Below are positions 5,251 through 5,876 of a stretch of 5,876 nt of DNA, one piece after another; positions within the stretch are counted from its first letter, which is position 1, and every line of letters begins with the position of its first letter. Made by a program: the position numbers and the translations under genes. A model generated the notes under the pieces. It saw only the letters and a program-made list of their open reading frames with translations. It ran no database searches and was not told the DNA's origin. Source of the stretch: JANLQX01 sp043775075. Its GTDB lineage: Bacteria; Actinomycetota; Acidimicrobiia; Acidimicrobiales; JANYDT01. The stretch lies in NCBI GenBank assembly GCA_043775075.1, contig JAYVSS010000391.1, positions 1 through 5,876 on the forward strand, written 5' to 3'.

Positions 5251-5876
5251 ATGAACGCCATGAGCGATGCACTTGTTGGCGTGACCGTTTCCGACCATGT
5301 GGCGGTCGTCGAACTGCAACAGGGGCCACACAACTTTGCGTCGGCCGAGTTGCTCAACGCGGCGGTCGACGCCGCGCAGGCGGCAATCGCTGACGGCGCC
5401 CGTGCCGTCGTGTTGTGCTCGGAAGCAAAGTCATTTTGCGCCGGCGCCCAGTTCTCCGGCGGGTCGGGGCAAAAGGCTGCCAGCTTCGGCAAATACGTGC
5501 AAACGGACTCGGCGTCGGAAATCGGACCGTTCTACGAAGCGGCCCTGCGGGTATTCGAGATCACCGTGCCGATCGTTGCCGCCGTGCACGGTCCGGCGGT
5601 AGGCGCTGGGTTCGGTTTGGCCACGGCGTGCGATATCCGCGTCACGTGTGCGGAGGCGTTCTTCGCCACCAACTTCGTCAAGCTCGGTATCCATCCGGGC
5701 TTTGGTATCTCCGTCACCCTGCCCGAATTGATCGGCCCGGCCCAGGCTGCTGACCTGTTGTTGGTCGGTCGCCGAGTCGGAGGCGAGGAGGCGTTCGCCC
5801 TTCGCCTGGCCAACCGCCTGGTCCCCCAAGGAGAGGTTCGCGCCACGGCGGTGGCTATCGCCACGGAAATTGCGTC
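5251..5876 (+). CDS. Enoyl-CoA hydratase/isomerase (crotonase) family protein, 3' end outside the window
   Basis: The open frame runs off the window after 208 residues; family members are usually about 250-280, so the C-terminal part is missing. An in-frame stop at 5233 makes ATG 5251 the first possible start; ATG 5260 is the alternative, and neither has a strong ribosome binding site. Crotonase landmarks are clear: the first oxyanion-hole loop at Ser61-Phe-Cys-Ala-Gly65-Ala, the second at Gly114-Pro-Ala-Val-Gly-Ala-Gly120, then Ala-Cys-Asp-Ile-Arg at 126-130 and Leu-Gly-Ile-His-Pro-Gly-Phe-Gly at 145-152. The fold binds acyl-CoA and stabilises an enolate. Both catalytic glutamates of classical enoyl-CoA hydratase are replaced: the Glu144-equivalent is Gly122 and the Glu164-equivalent is Phe142. 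Hydration activity is therefore doubtful; an isomerase, hydrolase or other crotonase reaction is possible. Confidence 0.88.
   Translation, partial: MNAMSDALVGVTVSDHVAVVELQQGPHNFASAELLNAAVDAAQAAIADGARAVVLCSEAKSFCAGAQFSGGSGQKAASFGKYVQTDSASEIGPFYEAALRVFEITVPIVAAVHGPAVGAGFGLATACDIRVTCAEAFFATNFVKLGIHPGFGISVTLPELIGPAQAADLLLVGRRVGGEEAFALRLANRLVPQGEVRATAVAIATEIA

Noticed and set aside
1..5876. Mobile element, CRISPR array, tRNA or rRNA
   Set aside because: I found no transposase or integrase-like frame, no long terminal inverted repeats, no spaced direct-repeat array and no recognisable tRNA or rRNA sequence.

Overview
The window is a GC-rich, gene-dense stretch of bacterial chromosome. Codon use, GTG starts, 4-nt gene overlaps, a secreted CAP-domain protein, a mycobacterial-type thiolase-like protein with an extra C-terminal domain and a HPG(M/F)G-type crotonase all point to an actinobacterium, perhaps of the Acidimicrobiia. 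That placement is inference from gene style; no phylogenetic marker (rRNA, tRNA, ribosomal protein) is present. I see no mobile element, CRISPR array or RNA gene.

Layout. (1) Positions 1-172 are non-coding on the plus strand and hold a TAGAAT -10-like box and a perfect 6-bp inverted repeat. (2) 173-1008, plus strand: a small lipoprotein with a Thr/Ala/Asp/Pro linker, followed 2 nt later by a 130-residue cytosolic protein of unknown function with a good ribosome binding site inside the lipoprotein's last codons. (3) 1032-4272, minus strand: a three-gene operon with both junctions overlapping by 4 nt. In transcription order it encodes a thiolase-like protein with C-terminal extension, an alpha/beta hydrolase with intact Ser and His, and a short alpha/beta-hydrolase-fold protein that lacks both the nucleophile Ser and the catalytic His. 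(4) 4273-4424: a divergent intergenic region with five GAAC/GTTC cores clustered in about 53 bp. (5) 4425-5186, plus strand: an exported CAP/SCP-domain protein followed by a GC-rich hairpin that could be its terminator. (6) 5251 to the window end, plus strand: the first 208 residues of an enoyl-CoA hydratase/isomerase-family protein.

The thiolase-like, hydrolase and crotonase genes suggest acyl-CoA metabolism (fatty acid, sterol or similar degradation). However, the thiolase-like protein, the second hydrolase and the crotonase all lack the classical catalytic residues of their folds, so textbook reactions should not be transferred to them. The tightly coupled operon of a degenerate thiolase, an active-looking hydrolase and a degenerate hydrolase is the most unusual thing here.
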